A stretch of DNA of 64,000 nucleotides from Sphaerolaimus hirsutus. Its lineage: Eukaryota; Nematoda; Chromadorea; Monhysterida; Sphaerolaimidae. The stretch spans positions 14,564,704 to 14,628,703 of the forward strand of contig OZ038452.1 of the NCBI GenBank assembly GCA_964036195.1, read 5' to 3'. The notes under the pieces were generated by a model. That model searched no databases. It had not been told where the DNA came from and saw only the letters and a list, made by a program, of their open reading frames with translations. Below are positions 58,101 to 64,000 of this stretch, one piece after another (position 1 is the first letter of the stretch; every line of letters begins with the position of its first letter). The position numbers were made by a program, and so were the translations under genes.

Positions 58101-59042
58101 ACCACGACAGTTTTCAAACGCCGCTAATCGATCGCTAAGGCTAATCCCCTGCCGTTGCCCATAGATGGGCAACTGGCCTATATGGACAATGGGGTTAGAT
58201 GGACACCGGTACACGCTCGGCAGCGACAACAGATACATAATGTAATTCTGAGGAAAAAAAGACCGCCACTCCCCCCACCTGAATAACTCCCATACAAACA
58301 TGCATGATCCAAAAAGCATTCCAAACGCCAAGCACTTGGAACAGGACCCCACAACGGTGCTGGCTATATTCTTGTCCTACCTGTCCGTGGGCGTGTCGCA
58401 CGCGCTGAGCGATTCTCCGATGATCAAGGTGCTGTGGAAGGACGAGAAGGACTGGCCCATCGGCGTGGTGCACGCGATGGTGCAGGACGGCCTCATGTGG
58501 TGCACGCTGCCGTTGATCATCTGCGCTACCATGCTGCCCGAGTGAGTGTCGTGCGCGGTTCGCGTCGCACTGATCAAGGGTTCGGATGGCATCACTCTTT
58601 ATGTCAACGACTGCATTTGTTACGATTGTTTTATCAATTGCGATATTGACACAAAAGATGCTCAATATCTGATTCGATAATTTGCGGATTTCTTTATATG
58701 AGATTTTCCAAAAAATCCCCGTTTTTCGATATTATTCCGATCCTAGTCATCGTTGGTGCACGTTCTTGTATAATACCGTTTTTTTCTAATAGAAGGGCGC
58801 CGTTCTAAATAGTTTTGTCGACTTCTTACCTGTCGTTCTATTGGAGGTGCCGTTCTATTAGAGGGCGGTATGCCATTCTATTAGAAGAAATACGGTATAC
58901 ACGTTGGCGTAGGATGTGCGCGCGGGCGCTGTGGCACACGCTGCAGCCGTCGTTGAAACTGCGCGCCCGACTGCACCAGACGCACAGGAAACGCAAGGAG
59001 GAGAATGCGGAAAAGGTTGTAAGTAAGTCGTGGTGTCATTAA
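34062..59042 (+). CDS. P4-type ATPase (phospholipid flippase), ATP10-like, 33 exons
   Basis: Membrane pump that flips phospholipids to the cytosolic leaflet using ATP. Joined exons: 34062-34164, 39515-39692, 40838-40897, 41772-41832, 41903-42007, 42297-42408, 42942-43051, 43229-43324, 43458-43545, 43623-43815, 44076-44222, 44551-44671, 45521-45639, 45872-46054, 48096-48182, 48779-48845, 48922-49004, 49945-50038, 50933-51310, 52293-52432, 52936-53103, 53461-53628, 54129-54380, 54907-55151, 55283-55335, 56029-56231, 56539-56720, 56930-57005, 57071-57280, 57369-57440, 57544-57642, 58345-58541, 58912-59042. Phases agree throughout. About 1,520 codons, close to the ~1,500 of ATP10A. Motifs in order: [61 protein letters not shown] favours class V. 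The weakest junctions are exons 6-7 and 7-8. The true first exon and the C-terminal end are uncertain. Confidence 0.9.
34625..34903 (-). pseudogene. BEL/Pao peptidase-A17/RNase H-side fragment
   Basis: [20 protein letters not shown] matches the domain following RT in BEL/Pao polyproteins (SILSTIARLFDPLG..SPV), then TTQWDEPI. It is separated from the RT part by about 1.1 kb (34904-36010) of unrelated sequence, and its 3' side runs straight into the TTTCCG arm. Confidence 0.8.
34930..36010. other. ~1.1-kb insertion splitting the BEL/Pao fragment
   Basis: AT-rich first half with GAATTGACGTGAGTTAGTG-type text and a GC-rich patch (35735-35785). It has no frame that continues the polyprotein. It may be a solo LTR or another transposon, but I could not define its ends or target duplication. 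Confidence 0.45.
36011..37120 (-). pseudogene. BEL/Pao retrotransposon reverse transcriptase fragment
   Basis: [16 protein letters not shown] is the pre-RT block (LERFW.LE.IGI); [40 protein letters not shown] and [13 protein letters not shown] are RT motifs of this clade. A TAA interrupts the frame around 36412, just after the tyrosine-phenylalanine-tryptophan motif, and the catalytic YVDD is YVDN. Both would abolish activity. No integrase or LTR is seen. Confidence 0.88.
37731..38483. mobile_element. CCGTATTACC element containing a CCGTAAATCC element
   Basis: Outer ends CCGTATTACCTTGAATTAAC and TTTCGAGGTAATACGG sit next to TA. A second element, CCGTAAATCCTCGAATAAG to ATCGAGGATTTACGG (37947-38329), is inserted inside. 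The two have the same architecture but different terminal sequence, so they are separate subfamilies. Confidence 0.78.
38484..39208. other. P4-ATPase intron 1, right part
   Basis: No exon recognised. A lone left end, CCGTAAATCCTCGAATAAG, at 39005 has no matching right end. Confidence 0.4.
39209..39443. mobile_element. GCGCC-motif element near exon 2
   Basis: Ends TACTGATGTAAAAGCGCC and GCGCATTCGCATCACCATTA, interior of GCGCTTGGCGCTATTTT units. It is most similar to 4454-4759. The flanks (CTGGCGAC, GAGACTCA) do not match, so the copy is old or the ends are misjudged. The exon at 39515 starts 72 bp later. Confidence 0.65.
39515..41832 (+). CDS. P4-ATPase exons 2-4: cytosolic N-terminus, TM1 and TM2
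   Basis: Exons 39515-39692, 40838-40897 and 41772-41832. The first carries [17 protein letters not shown] and NMFEQ, which aligns to the family start (NRI.T.KYT..TFLPKNLFEQ). The second encodes [19 protein letters not shown] (TM1) and the third [17 protein letters not shown] (TM2). The intron after 39692 begins 36 bp before a CTATCTATCC element. Confidence 0.87.
39729..40713. mobile_element. CTATCTATCC-family element in intron 2
   Basis: Flanks ATCTGAGA and ACCTGAGA (7 of 8). The left end is CAGGTGTAGGAGG and the right end TAGAATACCCCTG. It contains the nested element at 39868 and the usual core (ATTTTCAGCTATTTT, TTTCTTCCTTCTATACC). Confidence 0.82.
39868..40310. mobile_element. CAAGGACGTAGCCAGG element with 8-bp TSD
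   Basis: 443 bp flanked by GCTACTAT (39860-39867, 40311-40318). Ends CAAGGACGTAGCCAGG and CCTGGCTACGTCCCTG. Module order as in 26785-27221, including TGCGCGCAAACGCGCA and a GCGCC cluster. Confidence 0.93.
40960..41760. other. P4-ATPase intron 3 sequence
   Basis: Holds a CTATCTATCC-family fragment in reverse orientation (41400-41525) and a short CCGTA-type remnant (41585-41660). No exon seen. Confidence 0.45.
41903..43051 (+). CDS. P4-ATPase exons 5-7: actuator domain
   Basis: Exons 41903-42007, 42297-42408 and 42942-43051. [20 protein letters not shown] matches KD..EDYRRH.SD..INN of P4 pumps; [10 protein letters not shown] and [10 protein letters not shown] match VGD...[15 protein letters not shown] contains the DGES dephosphorylation loop. 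The exon 6 donor is ambiguous: AG|GTTGGC at 42409 keeps phase but is three residues shorter than usual. Confidence 0.83.
43229..44222 (+). CDS. P4-ATPase exons 8-11: actuator end, TM3 and TM4
   Basis: Exons 43229-43324, 43458-43545, 43623-43815 and 44076-44222. [13 protein letters not shown] matches [29 protein letters not shown] matches YTGHDTK.M.N. TM3 is [21 protein letters not shown]4 reads [20 protein letters not shown], with PAAL where the family has PISL. Exon 8 may start at 43229 (phase-consistent) or a few bases earlier using a non-canonical border. Confidence 0.85.
44551..46054 (+). CDS. P4-ATPase exons 12-14: phosphorylation site
   Basis: Exons 44551-44671, 45521-45639 and 45872-46054. 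[18 protein letters not shown] contains the catalytic Asp of DKTGT. A long acidic/Ser linker follows ([12 protein letters not shown]), then [17 protein letters not shown], matching FL.LALC.TVV of the P4 nucleotide-binding domain. Confidence 0.9.
44680..45520. other. P4-ATPase intron 12 sequence
   Basis: GTAGTGATGGAAAACC at 44839 resembles a TAGTGATGG left end, and GCGCGCATGCGCGC at 44888 is a perfect palindrome. No right end or exon was found. Confidence 0.4.
46130..47960. mobile_element. Large fold-back element in intron 14
   Basis: Arms of about 900 bp. For example CAAACAAGTTCACCACCCAC near 46748 is mirrored near 47732 by GTGGGTGGTGAACTTGTTTG, and AAATTTATTTGGGGTG near 47188 is mirrored near 47268 by CACCCCAAATAAATTT. 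The centre is near 47235. The left arm is interrupted by the TA-type element at 46223. Outer ends are approximate. Confidence 0.8.
46223..46645. mobile_element. CCGTATATCC element nested in the fold-back
   Basis: CCGTATATCCTCGATTAAG after TA at 46221, and CTTATTCAAGGATATATGG before TA at 46646. Arms of CCCCCTCTCGAATAACTCC. Confidence 0.8.
48096..50038 (+). CDS. P4-ATPase exons 15-18: variable linker in the N domain
   Basis: Exons 48096-48182, 48779-48845, 48922-49004 and 49945-50038. They are basic ([18 protein letters not shown]), then Ser/Asp-rich ([15 protein letters not shown]). They have no strong family matches, but phases and borders agree and they fill the place of the long disordered N-domain insert of class V flippases. 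Each of the three introns inside or bordering this set holds a complete CTATCTATCC element or fragments. Confidence 0.7.
48225..48717. mobile_element. CTATCTATCC-family element, intron 15
   Basis: 493 bp flanked by CTAGCAGG (48217-48224, 48718-48725). Left end CAGGGGTCTCCAAGATTTTG, right end TTAGGAGACCCCTG. It is in the opposite orientation to 29621. It starts 42 bp after exon 15 and ends 61 bp before exon 16. Confidence 0.93.
49034..49481. mobile_element. CTATCTATCC-family element, intron 17
   Basis: 448 bp with flanks CACTTGTA and CACTTGTC (7 of 8). Left end CAGGGGTCTCCAAGATCTTG, right end TAGGAGACCCCTG. It starts 29 bp after exon 17 ends at 49004. Confidence 0.9.
49560..49770. repeat. TAGAACGGCACCTCCAAT repeat
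   Basis: CAATAGAACGGCATACCTCC, CAATAGAACGGTAG and CAATTGAATGGCACCTCC, then ATTCTATTAGAAGAAATGCGG. The same phrases appear inverted at 58780-58895 (TTCTAATAGAAGGGCGCCG, AGAAGAAATACGG), so this is one more CCGTA-ended family with its own motif. Confidence 0.6.
50070..50165. repeat. Perfect short inverted repeat
   Basis: TACTAATTTGTTGTTTGTAA followed by CCTATGCAGACG, and the reverse complement CGTCTGCATAGGTTACAAAC ... AATTAGTA, flank a ~25-bp loop in intron 18. Confidence 0.85.
50254..50690. mobile_element. CTATCTATCC-family element, intron 18
   Basis: 437 bp flanked by GTGCCCGG (50246-50253, 50691-50698). Ends CAGGGGTCTCGAATGGG and AATTCAAGATACCCCTG, body nearly identical to 29621-30152 but with a shorter CTATC tract. 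It lies inside a CCGTA-type element whose right end (TATTTCGAGGAAATACGG) is at 50740-50757. Confidence 0.93.
50933..53103 (+). CDS. P4-ATPase exons 19-21: nucleotide-binding domain
   Basis: Exons 50933-51310, 52293-52432 and 52936-53103. [20 protein letters not shown] is the P4 signature [27 protein letters not shown] and [16 protein letters not shown] match FDS.RKRMSV...[15 protein letters not shown] and [15 protein letters not shown] complete the domain. The 378-bp exon at 50933 is the largest of the gene. Confidence 0.93.
51490..52262. mobile_element. GGCCTATTGCGCATCTA inverted-repeat element
   Basis: CCTATTGCGCATCTAAACCC and CATTGCGCATCTAGGCCC at the left are mirrored by GGGCCTAGATGCGCAATGGG and TTTAGATG at the right. 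The interior has G-runs and a TATAGATGGGCAAG repeat. A sister copy is at 57871-58203. It fills intron 19 and ends about 30 bp before exon 20. Confidence 0.72.
53461..56231 (+). CDS. P4-ATPase exons 22-26: P domain with a large insert
   Basis: Exons 53461-53628, 54129-54380, 54907-55151, 55283-55335 and 56029-56231. [20 protein letters not shown] is the hinge motif; [14 protein letters not shown] closes the set. Between them about 210 residues of low-complexity, Ser/Arg/Gly-rich sequence replace the much shorter linker of other flippases. The frame of exon 23 would stop at 54390 if not spliced at 54380. Confidence 0.85.
56282..56470. repeat. GAAGTGAGAAGTGA / CACTTCTCATTTC fold-back
   Basis: GAAGTGAGAAGTGATATGAG at the left; TTACTTGCCATTTCACTTC and TCATTTCTC at the right. 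Same family as 10551-10780. In intron 26. Confidence 0.6.
56539..59042 (+). CDS. P4-ATPase exons 27-33: hinge motif and TM5-TM10
   Basis: Exons 56539-56720, 56930-57005, 57071-57280, 57369-57440, 57544-57642, 58345-58541 and 58912-59042. [20 protein letters not shown] is the metal-binding GDGAND motif; [20 protein letters not shown] and LLLVQGHW follow. [10 protein letters not shown] matches the TM7-8 loop LPELY of ATP10. The final exon, basic ([13 protein letters not shown]), reads to TAA at 59040-59042; a GTAAGT at 59019 also allows splicing to a short end near 59546. Confidence 0.88.
56729..56872. mobile_element. CACCGGTGCC-filled miniature element beside a splice donor
   Basis: 144 bp, TAGTGATGGAAAGGCACC to GGTGCATTTTCCATCACTA, interior of CCGGTGCCGGTGCC units. 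The flanks GTGATAAC and ATGATCGC match at only 5 of 8. The left flank is itself the splice donor of exon 27 (56721). Confidence 0.82.
57871..58203. mobile_element. GGCCTATTGTCCATCTA inverted-repeat element
   Basis: TAGGCCTATTGTCCATCTAA and CCCATTGTCCATCTAAGCC at the left; TGGCCTATATGGACAATGGG and TTAGATGGACA at the right, with AGCGATCGATCGCT palindromes inside. In intron 31. Confidence 0.72.
58770..58898. mobile_element. CCGTTTTTTTCTAATAGAAG short element
   Basis: The left end ACCGTTTTTTTCTAATAGAAG and the right end CTATTAGAAGAAATACGGTA are inverted copies. It ends about 14 bp before the last P4-ATPase exon (58912) and may supply part of its acceptor region. Confidence 0.65.
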
Positions 59043-60054
59043 CTAACTGCGCACCTCTCCCATACTGTGAAACGATTGTTTCATGAATGTGATCTGAATG
59101 TAGTGTGAAGTCAAGCACTTCGCGAATGTCCTACTTGTTTTTTCACCGCGTTCATTATGGTAAGCTGTGATTGCTACAGAGCAACAGAATTCATCAACAC
59201 ATGTTGTTGTAAGATAGCCGTGAAACACGGTTGGTCAATTACTTGCTCAGTAAAACTAAAGTAAAGTCGGCGGACATTTCACCCTACAAAATCGGAGAGT
59301 TAGAATTCGCTCGTGAATAGAGCGAACAACGAAACTTGTGTCCCACGCGGACGCTAGAAATTGAAAAAGAAAATCATATTAAAAGAAAAATGAACGTTTC
59401 GCTGCGTCTGTGCGTGCCACGCCTTAGTTATCTACATTTTCAACGTTGCTCGTAAAGAATTCGACCGTTCAAACTACCGTTTTACCGTTCAAACTACCGT
59501 TTTTGTTTTTATTTTATTTTTCATTCGTTGGCTCCGTTCCAACAGAAGAGAACTTGGCAGCCGGCCAAAATTTCGAAATCCGCTATTAATATGAATAAAA
59601 TAGGCTCACAATAGCTATATAACCATGTATATAAACAAAAATAGCGATTATGAAGGTGGAAATTGGCAAAGCGAAGCAAATTTAAACGATTTTTAGCTAA
59701 CTTTCAGTTTTCACTCTCATTTGTATAATACGCAACTGGTAACTGGGAGAAGGGCCAAGTTTTCATATGTGGCCCGATCTATTCCAATGGTTAAAATATT
59801 GCGTCACTATACCTAATGCCGTCATGCACTCTCCACTGGAGAGATTGACGCAAATGTTTGTAGGGCGATTTTACTAGAAAGTGAAAGGCATGCAGAAAGG
59901 AATTTTATCGCGTTGATCAGAATATAAGAAAATAATGATAATAATAATAATAATGATTAATAGTTAATAATGTGTGTGATTGTTGCCAGATATTCACAAC
60001 ACAGATAATGCATAATTTATTGCTGCGATACTTCCACTTTTACGCGTGCACTTT
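59043..60054. other. Intergenic sequence between two convergent genes
   Basis: Contains a possible alternative P4-ATPase last exon (AACAG acceptor, 59546-59614, reading KRTWQPAKISKS to TAG) and an (ATA)n run near 59931-59970. Nothing else supported. Confidence 0.35.
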
Positions 60055-60238
60055 TTACGCCTGATGCATGTTCCCACATGTGTCCGGCACCAAACAGTCC
60101 AAATTCAGTTCAGTAGTCATGTCGTTGCTGAACTCGTTGATCATGGTCGCCATGTCGCGTATCACCCTGCCGTGCTTGGCGTCGCCGCACTGCGACTCGG
60201 ACACGTGCTCCAGGCAGCTCAGCGTACAATGCACCAAG
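60055..60238 (-). CDS. Cysteine-rich terminal exon of an unrecognised gene
   Basis: On the minus strand the acceptor CCCGCAG precedes 60238, and 61 codons run to TAA at 60055-60057. It encodes VHCTLSCLEHVSESQCGDAK, then a helix-like stretch (RVIRDMATMINEFSND) and LDCLVPDTCGNMHQA. Five cysteines spaced C-x3-C-x9-C...C-x5-C suggest a small secreted or extracellular disulfide-bonded domain. GC-rich third positions support coding. Upstream exons were not found. Confidence 0.55.
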
Positions 60239-61676
60239 CTGCGGGTTTTTTTAGCTAAATTTACAGGGCTTAGGACTGCCCTCTGGGAGACATGCACAGT
60301 CATCCCAGAAACCATGTCGATGCATGCAAAATACTATTGCATCTTGACACGTCATAATTATTTTGAGTATGAAAATAAACTGATTTCATTAATTACGCAG
60401 TAGTGTGTTTATCTCCCATCTGATAATTTGGCACGTCGTCAACATGTTTAAATACTAGACCTATCACACGTATGATTATGAACATGATTAAGCCCGGTGC
60501 CTCAATCCATGCTATTGAAACTTGATACCCAATTTGACAGCATATATAGCACGTGATGAGAATATGTACATGTATGAATATGTTTACGGGTCTTACGCTC
60601 TTGCAGCAGCGCCACCGACGTCAGAATTTGTAAATACGTAAATGTAATGACTGATTTCTGTGTCCAACAATAACTTCGCCAACCAGCTTTTCATGAGCTA
60701 CTTAAGCTCGTGACCAACCCGTGTTGATGATTCATTTTCAAATAAATATGTAGGTATTTGCGATTTACATGTGAATTTAATTTGCATGATTTTGCTTCTT
60801 GCACAAAATAGCGAGGGCATGTACCCTTACGTTACACTCTGCGAGGTCGCCATGGCACTTATTGCAGCGCTAGCACCAAACACCAGCGCCATTGCGTTTT
60901 TACATATTAGATGAGATCGTTCTTTAAGTTTATTCATTTTGCATTACAAATTTTTTGTACAAACGAAACATGAGATTTTAGCGTGACACTGCTGATGTAC
61001 TTACACTTATTATTTTTATACTTCCGCAAATCCTCGAATAAGCCCATCCCTCGAATAACTCCTCCCCTTTAATACCACCCCCCTTGCCACGTAGGGTAAA
61101 ATAACCCCCTTCCTCGAACAACACACTCTCTGGGATGGGCGATGTGATGAATATTACTTTTAGTTTAGGTAATTTAAGTAGGTAATAATTAAATTATTTA
61201 TCAATTACTATTAAACTTTAAATTTATGATGCGTAAATACAAAAACGACATGTAAAAAGTCAAAAATACTTAACTTGAACTTTACGAAAATGTGAAAATG
61301 CATGAAATTTATAACGTATAAAACGTCTCAAATGCTTATTCATAGAGCTGGTTCGTGCATCATATTCTAGGCATGGTTCATCTGTGCTCAATGGCTCAAA
61401 GGATGGGCGGATTGAGGAATTTCTATATGTGTAAAGCCCAATATCCAGTTCAACTTAGCATTGATATTATTATTATTTTAAGTACTTAATACATCATTAC
61501 ATCAAAATTTATTAACGGAACCCATTCATAAATACAGTCAAATTTATTGTGAATTTCCTTGAATTAGTATTTGGGGCTTATTCGAGTATTTCCGGGATCC
61601 ATTTATGTACTTTGTATTTATTTATGTGGTGCCTTTATAGCTCCGAATATCTCTATATATACAATGTACAGCGTTA
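60239..61676. other. Intron or intergenic sequence with repeat fragments
   Basis: Holds the TTTACAGGGCTTAGGACTGCC repeat end (60262), a small GCGCC-like patch (60860-60900), and a CCGCAAATCCTCGAATAAG / CTTATTCGAGTATTTCCGG pair (61022-61593) that is another CCGTA-type element. No exon recognised. Confidence 0.45.
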
Positions 61677-62030
61677 CCCCGAATTAACCTAATGGGGGTT
61701 TATTATTTCATCAGCGAATTTTGAGGGGGGTTAATTCGAAGGGGGGGCTTCTTCGAGGGGGTATTATTTCTTCAGAAATAGTCGTGAAATTAGGTAGTAG
61801 TAAACAATACGTTCAACATGCCCGAAACCGGTAATGAATGTGACGAAATAGGATTTACATGTTTATATGTTAATATATTAAAATGCCTTTATATTTGGGC
61901 ATTTTAACATACATCGCTCTGGGTTATTTCGAGGGGGTTCATTCTTTCCTCAGCGCGAAAAAACCTGGGGGTATTTCGAGGTGGGGGGGGTCGGGGGTTA
62001 ATTCAAGGGGGATAATTCGAGGTAATACGG
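61677..62030. mobile_element. CCGTATTACC-type element, decayed left end
   Basis: CCCCGAATTAACCTAATGGG follows TA at 61675, and ATTCGAGGTAATACGG precedes TA at 62031. The interior repeats GGGGGTTAATTCGAAGG. Confidence 0.72.
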
Positions 62031-62047
62031 TATGTGTATTAAGTTGA

Positions 62048-63395
62048 TTATGCGTACGAGTGCCTCATGCGGCCCACATTTGGATACGGTGAAATGTAGT
62101 AGCCGTAATTTGAAGCGCACGCGTAGTTGCCCATGCCCATGGTGTTCATGTTCGGCTGCATCGTGTACCGGCTGTTCATGCTAATCGAGGACGGCGGTCC
62201 TGAGCCGAATTTTGCGTCCCATATTGGCAACTGCACAGTGCAAACACATGAAGTATGACTCACTGGAATAGGGCATGCTGCAGTAGTCAGCATACGCGGC
62301 GGCTACCGGCGTGCAGTAGCCCGACACGCTGCCCGGCACAAAGTAGACGCCGCCCGCCAAGTCGGGCTCGCCCGCCAGATTCTTAAAGGCGCGTTCGGCC
62401 GTCGCGCGGAACTCATCGCCAATGTGTCGTCGGGCGGCCAACACTGCCAGCAGACGCCACACGCTGATGCCGGAGTACAAGATAGTAGCAAACGCTGCCG
62501 TCGGCACCAACCACCATGGGTTAACGATCGACAGCAAACCGTCTGCGATGTGGGCTCTTATGTGGATACACCGTATTTGCTCGAATAGTGCCCCATCAAA
62601 AACTAGGGTAGAACTTTTCAATGGGGTAGTTGTAGGGGGATTTGTAAGCACGGAAATAACACGAGAACGCACCGTGCTAAAAAAACTCCCAACGTTGCCT
62701 GCGATGCGCGTGCTCGGTGGTGCTACCCATTTTACAAAATATGTCGGACGAGGATCGGTGCACATTTATTCTCCACGATTGCCTACAACCATACAATTTT
62801 GTACGCAGTTTTTAAAATCACTTCACAGTTGAAGTAGAGACCGGTGCGCACAAACCAGTAGCCCAGAACCATCGCAAATAAAAATAAAAATGCACATACC
62901 CGCCTGCTCTATCTGCGTATTGTCGTCCACTTGTTGGAGGTTTGTCGGGTGCCGCGGCTTGGCTACAATCACGTACACGGCCGCGCCCGTCGCCGCCAGT
63001 AAAACGCCGGCCACTTGCACAGCCTGCCAGATTAGCGCTCCCATTGCCGCAACGGTCCCGGCGGCGCCGCTTTCCTAATTGGTAAATCGACTCACGTAGA
63101 AAGCGGCGGCGGCGACCAGCCAGCCCGTCTGCTCTCGCCACAGGCCGAATGCTATGGCGCACGCGAAAGTGACCGTAGCCAAGGCGAGCGCGGTGCACGC
63201 GCCGGCGGCCAAAGGCGACAGTATTCTCGTCGTGGCCGAGTCGAGGGCGACCAGCGCCAGCGCCGCCGTGCCCAGCAGCAGGTCGAACAGGATGACTAGC
63301 GTGGCGCCCGCCTGCGGTGGTGCGCGCGCTCGACATAAATACCGCAATATCCGCGTCAATTGTGCCGCCACACAACCGGGTCTATACCGTGGCAC
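62048..63395 (-). CDS. Four-transmembrane protein, 4 exons
   Basis: Minus-strand exons: from about 63395 (or an acceptor near 63330) to 63096, 63074-62900, 62542-62264 and 62199-62048. Donors are GTGAGT, GTATGT and GTGAGT, and phases agree. TM1 ATLVILFDLLLGTAALALVA, TM2 LALATVTFACAIAFGLW, TM3 VQVAGVLLAATGAAVYVIVA, TM4 WLVPTAAFATILYSGISVW. The cytoplasmic tail ends in a Tyr/Met/Asn-rich region (NYACASNYGYYISPY) and stops at TAA 62048-62050. The layout resembles small arthropod DUF4728-like or tetraspan proteins, but I cannot assign a family. The start codon is uncertain. Confidence 0.65.
62543..62899. other. Intron of the four-TM gene with a CCGTATTTGCTCGAA repeat
   Basis: ACACCGTATTTGCTCGAATAG at 62568 is a CCGTA-family left end (motif GCTCGAATAGTGCCCC). 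The right end was not located. The GATGGTTCTGGGCTACTGG stretch near 62865 (minus) is hydrophobic, but lacks an acceptor, so I treat it as intron. Confidence 0.45.
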
Positions 63396-63870
63396 TAAGC
63401 AGACCGCAGCAGCACCGGTTGCGCCTTTTCGCTGCCATGCTGCTTTTGAGCGGCTCGTAAGCGCCCCAGTTAACTGTGCAGTTTGCGCGGCATAGCGCGC
63501 TGAGACATGTAATCCGTTCGGCCGACAGTTCGCTCATCCGCGCGCTCGTCGGCGACGGCCGCGCCGCGCCAGCGACAGACTGCACTTGATCGCCGACTGC
63601 GATAACCGCCACAGTTTGCAATTTGTGAATTTCTTCGGCGCTCGTGTGCGCGGATTTCTGCGGCGGCGACCCGTCATGTGTCTATGTAACACGCTTGTCC
63701 GTTACACAGATTAGTGGCGTGTCGCGATGAACTTCGCCGCGCGTCCTCAGCGGGGGGCAATGACAAAACTCTTGTAGGTTGCGCTTGCGCCCCTGCGTGT
63801 GATGCGGTCGCGCCGCGCAATACACGGTGGTCCAATTTAAATGGCCACGGCCACTCCACAGAACAGCTTG
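63396..63870 (-). other. GC-rich possible coding or 5' sequence
   Basis: The minus strand is open from about 63660 to 63382 (SAEEIHKLQTVAVIAVGDQV region), with GC-rich codons like the neighbouring exons. It could be an upstream exon of the four-TM gene, part of another gene, or a CpG-rich promoter. No motif recognised. Confidence 0.3.
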
Positions 63871-64000
63871 CAAATTACCCATCGTTGCCATAGTTATCCG
63901 ATAAATATGTGCATATATATTTAGGTAAACTCATTCGTTTACTGTTTATTCTTAGTTCAGTGTTCATGTAATTTTACTTACACATTTATAGATATTCTAA

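Noticed and set aside
62818-63860. Bacterial contamination suggested by the GC-rich end of the window
   Set aside because: The exons there are separated by GT/AG introns with agreeing phases and one intron carries a CCGTA-family repeat, so it belongs to the same genome.

Overview
The window is nuclear DNA from a multicellular animal. The genes are split into many short exons with GT/AG introns, the proteins are animal-type (an NMDA receptor subunit and a P4-ATPase flippase), and the rest is packed with eukaryotic transposable elements. I cannot name the species. The NMDA receptor sequence looks protostome/ecdysozoan rather than vertebrate, but that is an impression from memory and not a placement. 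There is one 200-base assembly gap (28807-29006).

Layout. (1) 665-8140 or 8434, + strand: the 3' part of a GluN2-type ionotropic glutamate receptor gene, from membrane segment M1 to the C-terminus; the ligand-binding S1 half and N-terminal domain lie left of the window. (2) 8.5-34 kb: mostly intergenic and repeat-filled. It holds a RING-finger exon (10711-11093, - strand), a few unrecognised ORFs, a possible tRNA-derived SINE near 19.05 kb, and many nested miniature transposons. (3) 34062-59042, + strand: a P4-type ATPase (phospholipid flippase, probably class V/ATP10-like) in 33 phase-consistent exons, about 1,520 codons. Its first intron carries a 3-kb element containing a dead BEL/Pao polymerase fragment. 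(4) 60055-60238, - strand: a cysteine-rich terminal exon of an unrecognised gene. (5) 62048-63395, - strand: a small four-transmembrane protein gene in four exons, with GC-rich possible coding sequence to its right.

Repeats. At least 20 miniature inverted-repeat elements have legible boundaries: short terminal inverted repeats starting TAGGG, CAGGG/CAAGG/CAGG or TAGTGATG, flanked by 8-bp target-site duplications (16 perfect, 4 at 7/8). This is the hAT superfamily signature. Unusually, each family is filled with its own short tandem motif (GCGCCATGGCGCC, CGGGAT, ATCGATAT, GGTTCC, AAAACGTTTT, TTTCCG, CTATCTATCC, or long G/C runs). A second set has CCGTA...TACGG ends next to TA dinucleotides (Tc1/mariner-like) with C-rich arms. 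The elements nest up to three deep, and several sit within tens of bases of the splice sites of the two large genes.

The two large genes are neuronal or membrane genes with no obvious functional link. What they share is that repeats have rebuilt their introns. I saw no CRISPR, operon, or prokaryotic feature.
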